From Williamsia phyllosphaerae (GTDB lineage Bacteria; Actinomycetota; Actinomycetes; Mycobacteriales; Mycobacteriaceae), in NCBI RefSeq assembly GCF_014635305.1, contig NZ_BMCS01000001.1, positions 2,914,001 through 2,978,000 of the forward strand: 64,000 nucleotides of DNA. Reading direction: 5' to 3'. The position numbers were made by a program, and so were the translations under genes. Positions 19,103 through 28,765 of the stretch are shown piece after piece. The notes below the pieces were generated by a model. That model made no database searches. It was not told the origin of the DNA and saw only the letters and a list, made by a program, of their open reading frames with translations. Each line of letters starts with the position of its first letter. Position 1 is the first letter of the stretch.

Positions 19103-20175
19103 CGGGGGTCCTCTCCGGCAGCGGTGTCGGCTGCGTGGCGCCCGGGGACCGCGCCGGGCGCGGCTCCGGTGGGTGGTGGGTCGGACAGGTCGCCGCCGGC
19201 GTGCAGCGTCTCCTCGATGGCCTCGTCGACCTCGTGGGCCAGAACGGCGGTCTCGCCCACCGGGTTGCCGTCGGAATCGAATTCCAGGGCCTGGTCGTGG
19301 TGTCCGCCGAGATACGCGTCGACGACGGCCTCGTTCTCGCCGAGGCGATCGGGGAGCGACTCGGCGATCACCGACCCCTGCGCCATCACCACGACCCAGT
19401 CGCTGATGTCGCGGATCACGTCCATGTCGTGTTCGACGAACACGACGGTCATCCCGTCCTCGCGCAACGACTTGATGTGTTCGAGCAGGCTCTGCGTCAG
19501 AGCGGGGTTCACCCCGGCCATCGGCTCGTCGAGCATGACGACCTCGGGCTCGCACATCAGCGCACGGGCCATCTCCAGCAGCTTGCGCTGTCCACCGGAC
19601 AGCGACCCCGCGTAGTCGTTCGCCTTCTCCTCCAACCGGAACCGGCGGAGCAGCGCGTGGGCCTGCTCGGTGATCTCCTCCTCCTGCTTGCGCCACGTCC
19701 AGGGAGCCAGCGCGGCCAGGAAGTGTTCGCCGCGTTGATGCCGGCCGCCTAGGCGGACGTTGTCGAGCACCGACAGCTTCGCCAGCGCGCGGGTGAGCTG
19801 GAAGGTGCGCACCATGCCGCGCCGCGAGACCTGGTGGGGGACGAGCTTTCCCAGTGCGTCACCGTTGAGCGACCAGGTGCCGGAGTTCGGCTTGTCGAAA
19901 CCGGTGATGAGGTTGAAGAACGTGGTCTTGCCCGCACCGTTGGGTCCGATCAGACCGGTGATGGCGCCCCGCTGGATCTCGAGGTGCGCGACGTCGACGG
20001 CGGTCAGGCCGCCGAAGCTGCGGGTGATGCCGTCGACGGTGATGATCGGATCGGGTTTCGCCGATCCGGGTGTGGCGTCGATGCCCGCGAAGATGCGGGC
20101 GCGTTCGTCCGCGCTGAACGTCTTGAGCTTCGCGGCCGACGGGATGTGCTGGGCGGTGTCGGAGTCACTTGGCAT
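19099..20175 (-). CDS. livG: Branched-chain amino acid-type ABC transporter ATPase LivG
   Basis: Second ATP-binding subunit, 358 aa against about 255 usually. The ABC core starts at about 45 (Walker A GPNGAGKTT at 77-85; signature LSGGQRK; Walker B VVMLDEPMAGV). Both ends are extended: about 40 residues at the N-terminus and about 70 at the C-terminus, the latter acidic then Pro/Ala/Gly-rich. The N-terminal 10 residues overlap livM by 11 nt. The extensions are unexplained. Confidence 0.92.
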   Translation of the reverse strand: MPSDSDTAQHIPSAAKLKTFSADERARIFAGIDATPGSAKPDPIITVDGITRSFGGLTAVDVAHLEIQRGAITGLIGPNGAGKTTFFNLITGFDKPNSGTWSLNGDALGKLVPHQVSRRGMVRTFQLTRALAKLSVLDNVRLGGRHQRGEHFLAALAPWTWRKQEEEITEQAHALLRRFRLEEKANDYAGSLSGGQRKLLEMARALMCEPEVVMLDEPMAGVNPALTQSLLEHIKSLREDGMTVVFVEHDMDVIRDISDWVVVMAQGSVIAESLPDRLGENEAVVDAYLGGHHDQALEFDSDGNPVGETAVLAHEVDEAIEETLHAGGDLSDPPPTGAAPGAVPGRHAADTAAGEDPR

Positions 20176-21151
20176 CGAGTTGGACCTCCCGCTTGTTTCC
20201 GAGGATTCCCTGGGGTCGGAACACCATCATCAGGGCGATGGCCAGCCCGAGGAGCACATAGCGGACCGCGCCGATCTGCTGCTGGGTGAGGTCGATGTAC
20301 CCGGCTTCACTCGCCTGTCGGAGCAGGACGTCGGGGATGGACAACAGGAACCAGAACAGCATGGCGCCCAACACCGGTCCGAAGACGGTGGCGGCGCCAC
20401 CGAGGATCAGCGCGCCATAGGCGAAGAACGTCTGCGCCGTGGAGAAGAAGTCCGGGTTGATCGACTGGGTCTGCACTGCGTTGAACACGCCCGCGAGGCC
20501 ACCGATACAGCCGCCGATGACGAGCGCCTGCATCTTGTAGAAGTAGGCGTTCTTGCCGACGGAGCGGGCGGCGTCCTCGTCCTCACGAACGGCCTTGAGA
20601 ACACGGCCCCACGGGCTGCGCACGAGGAGGAACACCATGAGGCACAGCAGGGCGACCAGGCTCCACCCGATCACCATCGACCACAGGTCCGTTCCTTGGA
20701 ACTTCACGCCGAGAAAGGAGTACTGCTTCCTGTTGTCGAAGGGACTGAGCGAGAAGAACCCGTCCGCGTAACCGAACAGACCGTTGGTGGATCCGGTCAC
20801 GCTGTCGGTCGAGGTGGATCGAAAGATCAACCGCAGTATCTCCGAGGCCGCGATCGTCACGATGGCGAGGTAGTCCGCGCGCAGCCTCAGGGTGGGCAGA
20901 CCGAGTACCACCGCCAGCAATCCCGCGGCGAGGATGCCGATGATGGCGCCCGCCCACAGCGGCAGGTCGTACTTGACTGTCATGATGCCGACGCCGTAGC
21001 CGCCGAGCAGTGCGAAACCGATCTGCCCGAAGTTCAGCAGGCCGGTGTACCCGAAGTGCAGGTTGAGGCCGATGGCGAGCAGCGCGTAGAAGATCGCCGA
21101 TGGGCCCACCAGTTGGGCGAGCGAGGTCTGCAGTGCAGAAATGAGATCCAC
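20165..21151 (-). CDS. livM: Branched-chain amino acid-type ABC transporter permease LivM
   Basis: 328-aa integral membrane permease of the LivM class with about eight to nine hydrophobic segments from NLHFGYTGLLNFGQIGFALLG onward and a C-terminal GLAIALMMVFRPQGILG motif common in the family. It pairs with LivH to form the channel. The GTG start is 4 nt after livH, and the stop overlaps livG, so it is translationally coupled. Confidence 0.92.
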   Translation of the reverse strand: MDLISALQTSLAQLVGPSAIFYALLAIGLNLHFGYTGLLNFGQIGFALLGGYGVGIMTVKYDLPLWAGAIIGILAAGLLAVVLGLPTLRLRADYLAIVTIAASEILRLIFRSTSTDSVTGSTNGLFGYADGFFSLSPFDNRKQYSFLGVKFQGTDLWSMVIGWSLVALLCLMVFLLVRSPWGRVLKAVREDEDAARSVGKNAYFYKMQALVIGGCIGGLAGVFNAVQTQSINPDFFSTAQTFFAYGALILGGAATVFGPVLGAMLFWFLLSIPDVLLRQASEAGYIDLTQQQIGAVRYVLLGLAIALMMVFRPQGILGNKREVQLDAK

Positions 21152-21155
21152 GTTC

Positions 21156-22472
21156 TCACCCGATCCTTGCGCGTGATCCGAGAATGCCCTGGGGGCGGAT
21201 CGCCAGGATGACGATCAGCACCACGAGCCCGCCGACGTATTTGAGGTCCGGGTTGACCCAGTAGGTGGAGAGCTGGACGAGCAATCCGACGATCACACAG
21301 CCCAGGAGCGCTCCGTACGCGGTTCCCAGGCCGCCGAGGGTGATGCCCGCGAACATCAACAGCAACAGCTTGAATCCCATCTCCCACTGGACCCGCCCCG
21401 ACAGTTCGGAGAGGGCGAACAAGACACCGCCGAGAGCGGCCAACGCGCCGGCCAGGGCCCAGACGAAGAGGATCACCCGGTCGACGTCGATGCCGGACGA
21501 GGCGGCGAGGTCGCGGTTGTCGGCGACCGCTCGCATCGCCTTGCCGATCCGCGTGCGCTGCAACATCGTCGCCACGGCGATCAGGACCACGAGGCTGATG
21601 ATGATGCAGAAGAGATTGACCGGGGTGATGGCGAACGGACCCGATCCGATCTGCGTCTGCACCTGATAGTCCTTGAACGGCTCGGACCGGTCGGAGAAGA
21701 AGATCAGGATCAGGTAGCGCGCGACGAGCGACAACCCGATGGACACCACCAGCTGCGCCACCAGCCCGGATCTCCTCCGTCTGAGCACTCTCCAGATCCC
21801 GAGCTCGTTCGCGACACCGATGCCCGCGCCGACGACCACGGCGATCACGGTCGCGAGGACGAGGTTGAGGCCGAGTTTGACGTTGATGGCCCAGGCGATC
21901 ACCGCGCCGAGGGTGACCAGCTCGCCGTGGGCGAAGTTCGTCAGCCCGGTCGTGCCGAAGATCAGACTCAGTCCCACACCGGTGATGGCGATGATCAGGC
22001 CGAACCGGAGTCCGTCGATGGCCAGACGTGTCAGTTTCGACACCGCCGAGACCTCTGTCGACGTCCGCTGCGCCCCGAAGGAGAAGATGACCGGGCGGTC
22101 GGTGCCCGCGGTCAACACGACCGGGATCGAACGCGTCTTCTCCTGCACCTCGATGCCCTTGGGCAGGGTCGACTCGTCGATCGCCACGGTGTAGTTGCCG
22201 GGGGCGAGGGTGATCGACCAAGCGCCGGTGGAGCTCGAGGTGGACGTGCCGACCTCGGCGCCGGCGTTGTCGGTGGCGACGACCTTCACGTCGGCGACGC
22301 GCTCGGTCCCGTTGCGCAGATTGCCGAAGATGCGAACCTCGTCGCCGGGGGCGGCCGAGGCGGTGGCGGGCCCCAGGGAGGCGCCGAGGAGAAGAGCCCC
22401 AATCACCCCCAGGAGCGCCGCGGCCAACCATCGGACGGGCGATGTCGGCGAACGCGGGACAAGCCGTGACAT
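21156..22472 (-). CDS. livH: ABC permease LivH with N-terminal exported beta-sandwich domain
   Basis: 438 aa, about 140 longer than LivH. Residues about 12-40 form a signal-like hydrophobic segment ending ATASAAPG. Residues about 44-135 look like a carboxypeptidase-regulatory/Ig-like beta domain (STGAWSITLAPGNYTVAIDE). The LivH permease follows from about 150 (GLRFGLIIAITGVGLSLIFG, TTGLTNFAHGELVTLGA). The extra domain would sit outside the membrane. First gene of livHMGF; the ATG follows GGAGG at about 10 nt. One reading frame covers both parts, so this is not a misread overlap. Confidence 0.9.
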   Translation of the reverse strand: MSRLVPRSPTSPVRWLAAALLGVIGALLLGASLGPATASAAPGDEVRIFGNLRNGTERVADVKVVATDNAGAEVGTSTSSSTGAWSITLAPGNYTVAIDESTLPKGIEVQEKTRSIPVVLTAGTDRPVIFSFGAQRTSTEVSAVSKLTRLAIDGLRFGLIIAITGVGLSLIFGTTGLTNFAHGELVTLGAVIAWAINVKLGLNLVLATVIAVVVGAGIGVANELGIWRVLRRRRSGLVAQLVVSIGLSLVARYLILIFFSDRSEPFKDYQVQTQIGSGPFAITPVNLFCIIISLVVLIAVATMLQRTRIGKAMRAVADNRDLAASSGIDVDRVILFVWALAGALAALGGVLFALSELSGRVQWEMGFKLLLLMFAGITLGGLGTAYGALLGCVIVGLLVQLSTYWVNPDLKYVGGLVVLIVILAIRPQGILGSRARIG

Positions 22473-22634
22473 CGGCGAGGTACCTCCAGGAGATCGATCG
22501 CGGGATGTGGCCGATCAGCGACTGCCGTGACCCTGTTTTGGGACTCTAGTGCCCGATCGGCCACTTGGCCGGGCGAAACCGTTTACCCGCAGTTCAATGT
22601 TCCGAGGGCTGTGTCGGCTGTCGGGACGGCTCTC

Positions 22635-22648
22635 TAGACTCGGTCCGG
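22635..22648 (+). promoter_or_regulatory. polA -10 box, leaderless geometry
   Basis: TAGACT (22635-22640) lies 7 nt before the GTG of polA, the same spacing as at pyk. There is no ribosome site, and the -35 region is not clear. Confidence 0.5.
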
Positions 22649-25398
22649 TGAGCCCTGCCGGAACGTCGACCACCGCCCCCGCCTCCTCCGAGAAGAAAGG
22701 CGGGAAGGGCAGCGGCACGTTGATGCTGCTCGACGGCCACTCCCTGGCCTATCGGGCGTTCTTCGCGTTGCCCGCGGAGAACTTCAAGACCGCGTCGGGG
22801 CAGACCACCAACGCCGTCTACGGCTTCACGTCGATGCTCATCAACCTGTTGCGCGACGAGCAGCCCTCCCACATCGCCGCGGCGTTCGACGTCTCCCGTC
22901 AGACGTTCCGTGCCGAGATGTACCCGGAGTACAAGGCGCAGCGGAGCAAGTCCCCGGACGAGTTCAACGGTCAGGTCGACCTCACGAAGGACGTCCTGGG
23001 TGCGATGGGGATCCCCGTGATGGCCATCGAGGGCTACGAGGCCGACGACATCATCGCCACGCTGACCACCCAGGCCCGTGAGCAGGGATACCGCGTGCTC
23101 GTGGTGACCGGCGACCGGGACTCGCTGCAACTCGTCGACGACGGCACCACGGTGCTGTACCCGAAGAAAGGGGTGTCGGAGCTGACCCGCTTCACCCCCG
23201 AGGAGGTCGACAAGAAGTACGGTCTGACCCCGTCGCAGTACCCGGATTACGCTGCGCTGCGCGGAGATCCGAGCGACAACCTGCCGGGCATCCCGGGTGT
23301 GGGGGAGAAGACCGCGGCCAAGTGGATCCGCGAGTACGGCACCCTGGCCGATCTGGTGCACAACGCCGACAAGGTGACGGGCAAGGTCGGTGACGGTCTG
23401 CGAGCTCACCTCGCGTCGGTTCAGCTGAACCGCCAGCTCACCGAGCTGGTGCGCGACATGGAGCTCCCGTTCGGCCCGGACGACCTCAAGCTCGCGCCGT
23501 GGGATCGCGACCGCATCCACCAGCTGTTCGACGACCTCGAGTTCCGTGTGCTGCGCGACCGCCTGTTCACCACGCTGAGCTCGGTCGAGCCGGAGGCCGA
23601 GTCCGGGTTCGACGTGCGCGGACAGGTCCTGGCCGCCGGCGCGGTCGGCGACTGGCTCGACGCTCACGCCCGCACCGGTCGGTGCGCGGTGTCGGTGGTC
23701 GGGCCGCGTCTCGTCTTCGGTTCCGACACCGAGGGCATCGCCTTCGCCGCCGAGGACGGTGAGGCCGCCTATCTCGACACCGCGATCATGGACGCCGCCG
23801 ACGAGACGGCGCTGTCGGAATGGCTCGCCGATGCGCAGTTCCCCAAGGCGGTGCACGAGGCGAAGTGGGCCATCCACGCCCTGCGGGGTCGGGGGTGGCC
23901 GATCGCCGGGATCACCAGCGACACCGCGCTCGCCGCCTATCTCGTGCGTCCGGGACAGCGGTCGTTCAACCTCGACGACCTCGCCCTGCGGTACCTGCGT
24001 CGCGAGCTCGTCGCCGACGACACCCCGGACGACGGACAGATGTCATTGCTCGACGAGGGCGGTGACGGTGAGCGGGTCGCCGAGGCGCAGATGATCAACG
24101 CGCAGGCAGTCCACGAGTTGGCGGCGACGCTCGACACCGAGCTGACCACCATCGACTCACTGGGCCTGCTCACCGAGATGGAACTGCCCCTGCAGATCGT
24201 CCTCGCCGACATCGAGGCGTCCGGGATCGGTGTCGACACCGAGCATTTCGGTGAGCTGGAGTCGCAGTTCGCCGCGCGTATACGCAACGCCGCCGACCTC
24301 GCCTTCGAGGCCATCGGCGAGCAGATCAACCTCGGATCGCCGAAGCAATTGCAGACGGTGCTCTTCGACAAGCTGGAGATGCCGAAGACCAAGCGCACCA
24401 AGACCGGCTACACCACCGACGCCGATGCGCTGCAGAGCCTGTTCGACAAGACCGAGCACCCGTTCCTGGCCCACCTCCTCGACCACCGCGACGCCACGCG
24501 CCTCAAGGTCACCGTGGACGGACTGCTCAAATCGGTTGCCGACGACGGACGCATCCACACCACCTTCACGCAGACCATCGCGGCGACCGGTCGGCTGTCC
24601 TCGACCGAGCCGAACCTGCAGAACATCCCGGTGCGCACCGACGCCGGCCGCGACATCCGCAAGGGGTTCGTCGTCGGGCAGGGTCCGGACGCGACCCGGT
24701 ACGAGTCGCTCATGACCGCCGATTACAGCCAGATCGAGATGCGGATCATGGCGCACCTGTCGGAGGACGCCGGGCTTATCGAGGCGTTCAACACCGGTGA
24801 GGACCTGCACAGCTTCGTCGGCTCGCGTGCGTTCGGCGTGCCGATCGACGAGGTCACCGCCGACATGCGCCGGCGTGTCAAGGCGATGTCGTACGGACTC
24901 GCCTACGGGCTCAGCGCTTTCGGGCTCTCGGCGCAGCTCAAGATCAGCACCGGCGAGGCCAAGGAACAGATGGAGGCGTACTTCTCGCGCTTCGGTGGTG
25001 TCCGCGACTATCTCCAGGAGACGGTCGAGGAGGCCCGCCGTAACGAGTACACCTCGACACTGTTCGGGCGTCGTCGCTACCTGCCCGATCTGAACAGCGA
25101 CAACCGGCAGCGACGCGAGGTCGCCGAGCGGGCCGCGCTCAACGCGCCGATCCAGGGCACCGCGGCAGACATCATCAAGGTCGCGATGATCAACGTGCAG
25201 CGGGCGTTGACCGCGGCGGGGTTGCGGTCGCGGATGCTGCTGCAGGTGCACGACGAGCTGGTGTTCGAGGTCGCCGACGGTGAGCGCGAACAGCTCGACG
25301 CGCTGGTGCGCGCCGAGATGGGCGGGGCCATCGAGCTGTCGGTGCCGCTGGACGTCTCGGTCGGCTTCGGGTTGTCCTGGGACGAGGCCGCGCACTGA
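22648..25398 (+). CDS. polA: DNA polymerase I
   Basis: Repair and Okazaki-fragment polymerase, 916 aa. Domains in order: 5'-3' exonuclease at about 24-310 (MLLDGHSLAYRAFFALP, YEADDIIATL), an inactive-looking 3'-5' exonuclease domain at about 330-510 with no DxE metal motif, and the family A polymerase at about 540-916 with motif A TADYSQIEMR near 690, motif B RRRVKAMSYGLAYG near 741 and motif C QVHDELVFEV near 866. It therefore lacks proofreading, as mycobacterial Pol I does. The GTG at 22648 fits the -10 box; an upstream in-frame ATG would add 33 residues without family match. Confidence 0.96.
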   Translation: MSPAGTSTTAPASSEKKGGKGSGTLMLLDGHSLAYRAFFALPAENFKTASGQTTNAVYGFTSMLINLLRDEQPSHIAAAFDVSRQTFRAEMYPEYKAQRSKSPDEFNGQVDLTKDVLGAMGIPVMAIEGYEADDIIATLTTQAREQGYRVLVVTGDRDSLQLVDDGTTVLYPKKGVSELTRFTPEEVDKKYGLTPSQYPDYAALRGDPSDNLPGIPGVGEKTAAKWIREYGTLADLVHNADKVTGKVGDGLRAHLASVQLNRQLTELVRDMELPFGPDDLKLAPWDRDRIHQLFDDLEFRVLRDRLFTTLSSVEPEAESGFDVRGQVLAAGAVGDWLDAHARTGRCAVSVVGPRLVFGSDTEGIAFAAEDGEAAYLDTAIMDAADETALSEWLADAQFPKAVHEAKWAIHALRGRGWPIAGITSDTALAAYLVRPGQRSFNLDDLALRYLRRELVADDTPDDGQMSLLDEGGDGERVAEAQMINAQAVHELAATLDTELTTIDSLGLLTEMELPLQIVLADIEASGIGVDTEHFGELESQFAARIRNAADLAFEAIGEQINLGSPKQLQTVLFDKLEMPKTKRTKTGYTTDADALQSLFDKTEHPFLAHLLDHRDATRLKVTVDGLLKSVADDGRIHTTFTQTIAATGRLSSTEPNLQNIPVRTDAGRDIRKGFVVGQGPDATRYESLMTADYSQIEMRIMAHLSEDAGLIEAFNTGEDLHSFVGSRAFGVPIDEVTADMRRRVKAMSYGLAYGLSAFGLSAQLKISTGEAKEQMEAYFSRFGGVRDYLQETVEEARRNEYTSTLFGRRRYLPDLNSDNRQRREVAERAALNAPIQGTAADIIKVAMINVQRALTAAGLRSRMLLQVHDELVFEVADGEREQLDALVRAEMGGAIELSVPLDVSVGFGLSWDEAAH

Positions 25399-25428
25399 TC
25401 GTGTGCGCGCCACCCGCGGGCGCATCGG

Positions 25429-25971
25429 TCACTCCGACACGGAGATGAGATCCACCTCGGCACGTGCGTCGCTGTCCCACCGGCGCATCCCGATGATGGT
25501 GGCGGTCAACGACACCCCGTGCGCCGAGTCGTCGGCGACCGCGACGGCGCGCCCGAGCTGGTCGTCGGTCACCCGTCGGGCCACCGTCAAATGCGGTGTC
25601 CACCGGTCCGGCTCGCAGTGCGGAAACACCTCGCCACGGACGAACGGGCCGGCGATCTCGTACACCTCGCGGTGTAGCGCGAGCAGGTCCCGACTCGCGA
25701 CCACGAGCCGGGCCACCGTCGACCGCCCGCCCCGGAACACCACGGTCGCGCCGATGTCGACGCGCAGGGGCAGACGGGGCCCGAGGGTCCGGGCGACGTC
25801 GTCGACCGCCGCGTCGATCCCCTCGGCGGCGGCGAGGGTGATGTGGGGGCGGTTGGAACTCGATCGGTGGTTGCCCTGGCTGGGCAGCCCGTTGTCCATC
25901 AGTGCCGTCCACATCCGGCGCACCGCGGCGTCGGTGTCGGGGTCCATCAGCAGTTCGATCGAATGCGCCAT
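25429..25971 (-). CDS. 2'-5' RNA ligase / 2H phosphoesterase-like protein
   Basis: 180 aa with the two H-x-T motifs of the 2H superfamily: RPHITLA near 43-49 and TPHLTVA near 130-136. These enzymes act on 2',3'-cyclic or 2'-5' phosphodiester bonds in RNA or nucleotides; the substrate here is not known. The ATG at 25971 matches the family N-terminus (MAHSIELLMD); a longer in-frame start adds 48 low-complexity residues. GACAAT lies 6 nt upstream, so it may be leaderless. It is convergent with polA and downstream of the methyltransferase on the same strand. Confidence 0.85.
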   Translation of the reverse strand: MAHSIELLMDPDTDAAVRRMWTALMDNGLPSQGNHRSSSNRPHITLAAAEGIDAAVDDVARTLGPRLPLRVDIGATVVFRGGRSTVARLVVASRDLLALHREVYEIAGPFVRGEVFPHCEPDRWTPHLTVARRVTDDQLGRAVAVADDSAHGVSLTATIIGMRRWDSDARAEVDLISVSE

Positions 25972-25999
25972 GCGCCCATTGTCCCCGTGGGCCGACGCC

Positions 26000-26794
26000 T
26001 CAGTCGGGTGTGCGGCAGCAGAAGATCGCGGTACCGGGGAAGTACTGACCGCGTAGCGGGCTCCACTGTCCCCACTCCCGGTCGAGGTGCTCGGGCCACT
26101 CGGGTTCGATGACATCGTCGAGAACCAGGCCGGCGGCGCGGATCTCGCGCACCCGGTCGCCGATGGTCCGGTGGTGCTCGACGTAGGTGACCGTGCCGTC
26201 GTCGTCGACCTCCACGTAGGGGGAGCGGTCGAAGTAGGGGATCGCGACGGTCAGGCCCGCCGGACCGGGATCGTCGGGGAAGATCCACCGCATCGGGTGG
26301 TTCACGGCGAACACCCAGCGACCGCCCGGACGCAACACCCGCGCCACCTCGGCCATCACCCTCGCCGAATCGGCGACGAACGGGACCGCGCCGAACGCCG
26401 AACACGCGATGTCGAACGAGGCGTCGGCGAAGGGCAGGTGTTCGGCGCCCGCCTGGACCAGTGGGACGGGGGAGGTGTCGTCCCGGCCGGCGATGCGACC
26501 GCGGGCGAGCATCCCGGCCGAGACGTCGAGTCCCACCGACCGCGCGCCCTGGCTGCGCAACCAGCGCGCGCACGGCGCCGACCCGCAGCCGATCTCGAGG
26601 ATGTCGCGGTCGGCGATGTCGCCCAGCAGGCCGACGTCGCCCTCGTGCAGGCCCTCCGGACACCAGACGAACTCGCCGGAGGCCGTGTCGACTCCGAGGA
26701 ACGCGGCGTGCTCGTCGTGATAATCGCCGGCGTCGAAATCCCACCAGCTGCGGTTGGCGGCCTCACTGACCGCCGAATCCGGGCGTAACCGCAT
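26000..26794 (-). CDS. Class I SAM-dependent methyltransferase
   Basis: 264 aa. Motif I ILEIGCGSAPCARWL near 67, an acidic GLDVS near 90, motif IV FDIACSAFGAVPF near 128, and LRPGGRWVFAVNHP near 155 give a UbiE/Methyltransf_11-type fold. The substrate cannot be told. The ATG at 26794 (MRLRPDSAVSEAANRSWWDFDA) is chosen because homologues in related genomes commonly begin with this block; an in-frame start 23 codons earlier is possible. It is divergent from rpsA across about 200 nt. Confidence 0.85.
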   Translation of the reverse strand: MRLRPDSAVSEAANRSWWDFDAGDYHDEHAAFLGVDTASGEFVWCPEGLHEGDVGLLGDIADRDILEIGCGSAPCARWLRSQGARSVGLDVSAGMLARGRIAGRDDTSPVPLVQAGAEHLPFADASFDIACSAFGAVPFVADSARVMAEVARVLRPGGRWVFAVNHPMRWIFPDDPGPAGLTVAIPYFDRSPYVEVDDDGTVTYVEHHRTIGDRVREIRAAGLVLDDVIEPEWPEHLDREWGQWSPLRGQYFPGTAIFCCRTPD

Positions 26795-26997
26795 GGTCGG
26801 ACGCTGCAACGGGGTCTCCTGGAGGGTCGAACGGGCGGTGTGCGCGAGCCGACCTCGACACATTTGCCCAGGACACCGGGGCTGGCGTAACCTGACACAC
26901 GCGCGTGCCCATGCTCGCGTAGGGAAGTCATGTCCGCATAGGACACCAACCCGCTCGAATCGAACCTACTAGAACACTGTCCGGAGCAACCCAACAT

Positions 26998-28485
26998 ATG
27001 CCGTCCACGACCATCACCTCGCCGCAAGTCGCCGTCAACGACATCGGCACTGCCGAGGACTTCCTCGCCGCAATCGACGCAACGATCAAGTACTTCAACG
27101 ATGGCGACATCGTCGAAGGCACCATCGTCAAGGTCGACCGCGACGAGGTCCTGCTCGATATCGGTTACAAGACCGAGGGTGTCATCCCCTCGCGTGAGCT
27201 GTCCATCAAGCACGACGTCGACCCCAACGAGGTCGTCAACGTCGGAGACGTGGTGGAAGCACTGGTCCTCACCAAGGAGGACAAAGAAGGTCGGCTGATC
27301 CTCTCCAAGAAGCGCGCGCAGTACGAGCGTGCCTGGGGAACGATCGAGGAGCTCAAGGAGAAAGACGAGGCCGTCAAGGGCACCGTCATCGAGGTCGTCA
27401 AGGGCGGCCTCATCCTCGACATCGGCCTGCGTGGCTTCCTCCCGGCATCGCTGGTGGAGATGCGTCGCGTCCGCGATCTGCAGCCGTACATCGGCAAGGA
27501 GATCGAGGCCAAGATCATCGAGCTCGACAAGAACCGCAACAACGTGGTCCTGTCGCGCCGTGCGTGGCTCGAGCAGACCCAGTCCGAGGTCCGCAGCGAG
27601 TTCCTGCACCAGCTGCAGAAGGGCCAGGTCCGCAAGGGCGTCGTGTCCTCGATCGTCAACTTCGGTGCGTTCGTCGATCTCGGCGGCGTCGACGGTCTGG
27701 TGCACGTCTCCGAGCTGTCCTGGAAGCACATCGACCATCCGTCCGAGGTCGTCGCCGTCGGTGACGAGGTCACCGTCGAGGTTCTCGACGTCGATCTCGA
27801 TCGCGAGCGGGTCTCGCTGTCGCTCAAGGCGACCCAGGAAGATCCGTGGCGTCAGTTCGCCCGTACCCACGCGATCGGCCAGATCGTCCCGGGCAAGGTC
27901 ACCAAGCTGGTCCCCTTCGGTGCGTTCGTTCGCGTCGAAGAGGGGATCGAGGGCCTCGTGCACATCTCGGAGCTGGCCGAGCGCCACGTCGAGGTGCCGG
28001 ATCAGGTCGTCGCGGTCAACGACGACGCGATGGTCAAGGTCATCGACATCGACCTCGAGCGTCGTCGTATCTCGCTGAGCCTCAAGCAGGCCAACGAGGA
28101 CTACACCGAGGAGTTCGATCCGTCGAAGTACGGCATGGCCGACAGCTACGACGAGGCGGGCAACTACATCTTCCCCGAGGGCTTCGACTCCGAGACCAAC
28201 GAATGGCTCGAAGGTTTCGAGAAGCAGCGGGAGGCGTGGGAGTCGCGGTACGCCGAGGCCGAGCGTCGCCACAAGATGCACACCGCTCAGATCGAGAAGT
28301 TCGCTGCTGCCGCGGTCGAGGCCGCCAACGCACCGACCGACTACTCCTCGGAGTCGTCGTCGGCGTCGAGCGAGTCCGGTTCGGCGCCTGCCGCTGACGG
28401 TGCGGCCTCCGCACCGCGCGGTGGATCGCTGGCCAGCGACGAGCAGCTCGCTGCACTGCGCGAGAAGCTGTCCGGCAACGCCTGA
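26998..28485 (+). CDS. rpsA: 30S ribosomal protein S1
   Basis: Binds mRNA at the ribosome and helps initiation. It has 495 aa with four S1 domains at about 36-105, 123-190, 208-278 and 294-364 (for example GTIVKVDRDEVLLDIGYKTE, GVVSSIVNFGAFVDLGGVDG, GKVTKLVPFGAFVRVEEGIE), then an acidic, Ser/Ala-rich tail. Four domains rather than six are usual in actinobacteria. The ATG has a weak GGAG about 11 nt upstream. A very strong terminator follows. Confidence 0.97.
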   Translation: MPSTTITSPQVAVNDIGTAEDFLAAIDATIKYFNDGDIVEGTIVKVDRDEVLLDIGYKTEGVIPSRELSIKHDVDPNEVVNVGDVVEALVLTKEDKEGRLILSKKRAQYERAWGTIEELKEKDEAVKGTVIEVVKGGLILDIGLRGFLPASLVEMRRVRDLQPYIGKEIEAKIIELDKNRNNVVLSRRAWLEQTQSEVRSEFLHQLQKGQVRKGVVSSIVNFGAFVDLGGVDGLVHVSELSWKHIDHPSEVVAVGDEVTVEVLDVDLDRERVSLSLKATQEDPWRQFARTHAIGQIVPGKVTKLVPFGAFVRVEEGIEGLVHISELAERHVEVPDQVVAVNDDAMVKVIDIDLERRRISLSLKQANEDYTEEFDPSKYGMADSYDEAGNYIFPEGFDSETNEWLEGFEKQREAWESRYAEAERRHKMHTAQIEKFAAAAVEAANAPTDYSSESSSASSESGSAPAADGAASAPRGGSLASDEQLAALREKLSGNA

Positions 28486-28523
28486 TCGCTGATCGCTGAG
28501 TTCCGCGAAGAACGCAGCACAGG

Positions 28524-28563
28524 CCGCGGGCCCCTCCCACTCGGGAGGGGCCCGCGGTTTTTT
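28524..28563 (+). terminator. Strong intrinsic terminator of rpsA
   Basis: A perfect 15-bp stem (28524-28538 with 28543-28557), loop ACTC, followed by six Ts (28558-28563). Textbook rho-independent terminator, rare in such GC-rich genomes. Confidence 0.95.
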
Positions 28564-28662
28564 GCTGTGGTTGATCGAACCGAACCAGCTGTCGTGACCC
28601 ACGTCATAGTCGGCCGGCGTCGTGGCGAAGGCGACTGACATGACGCCACGGAATGAACCATT

Positions 28663-28697
28663 TTGCATTGCAAGTGTTTTCGGGCGTGTGGCAATGT
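28663..28697 (+). promoter_or_regulatory. Possible promoter of the mce-like gene with palindrome
   Basis: TTGCATTGCAA (28663-28673) is an odd-centred palindrome. Its right half gives a -35 TTGCAA (28668-28673), and CAATGT (28692-28697) could be the -10 at 18 nt. The AT-rich patch stands out locally. Pattern only. Confidence 0.4.
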
Positions 28698-28765
28698 TCT
28701 GAGCGGCGCGTTCGCGTCCGCGGGTGGCGCTCGGGACGTCGGCCACCCGAGAGGGAGCGTTCGCG

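Noticed and set aside
22549..22647. Upstream ATG start for polA
   Set aside because: It would add 33 residues with no family match and place the -10 box inside the gene.
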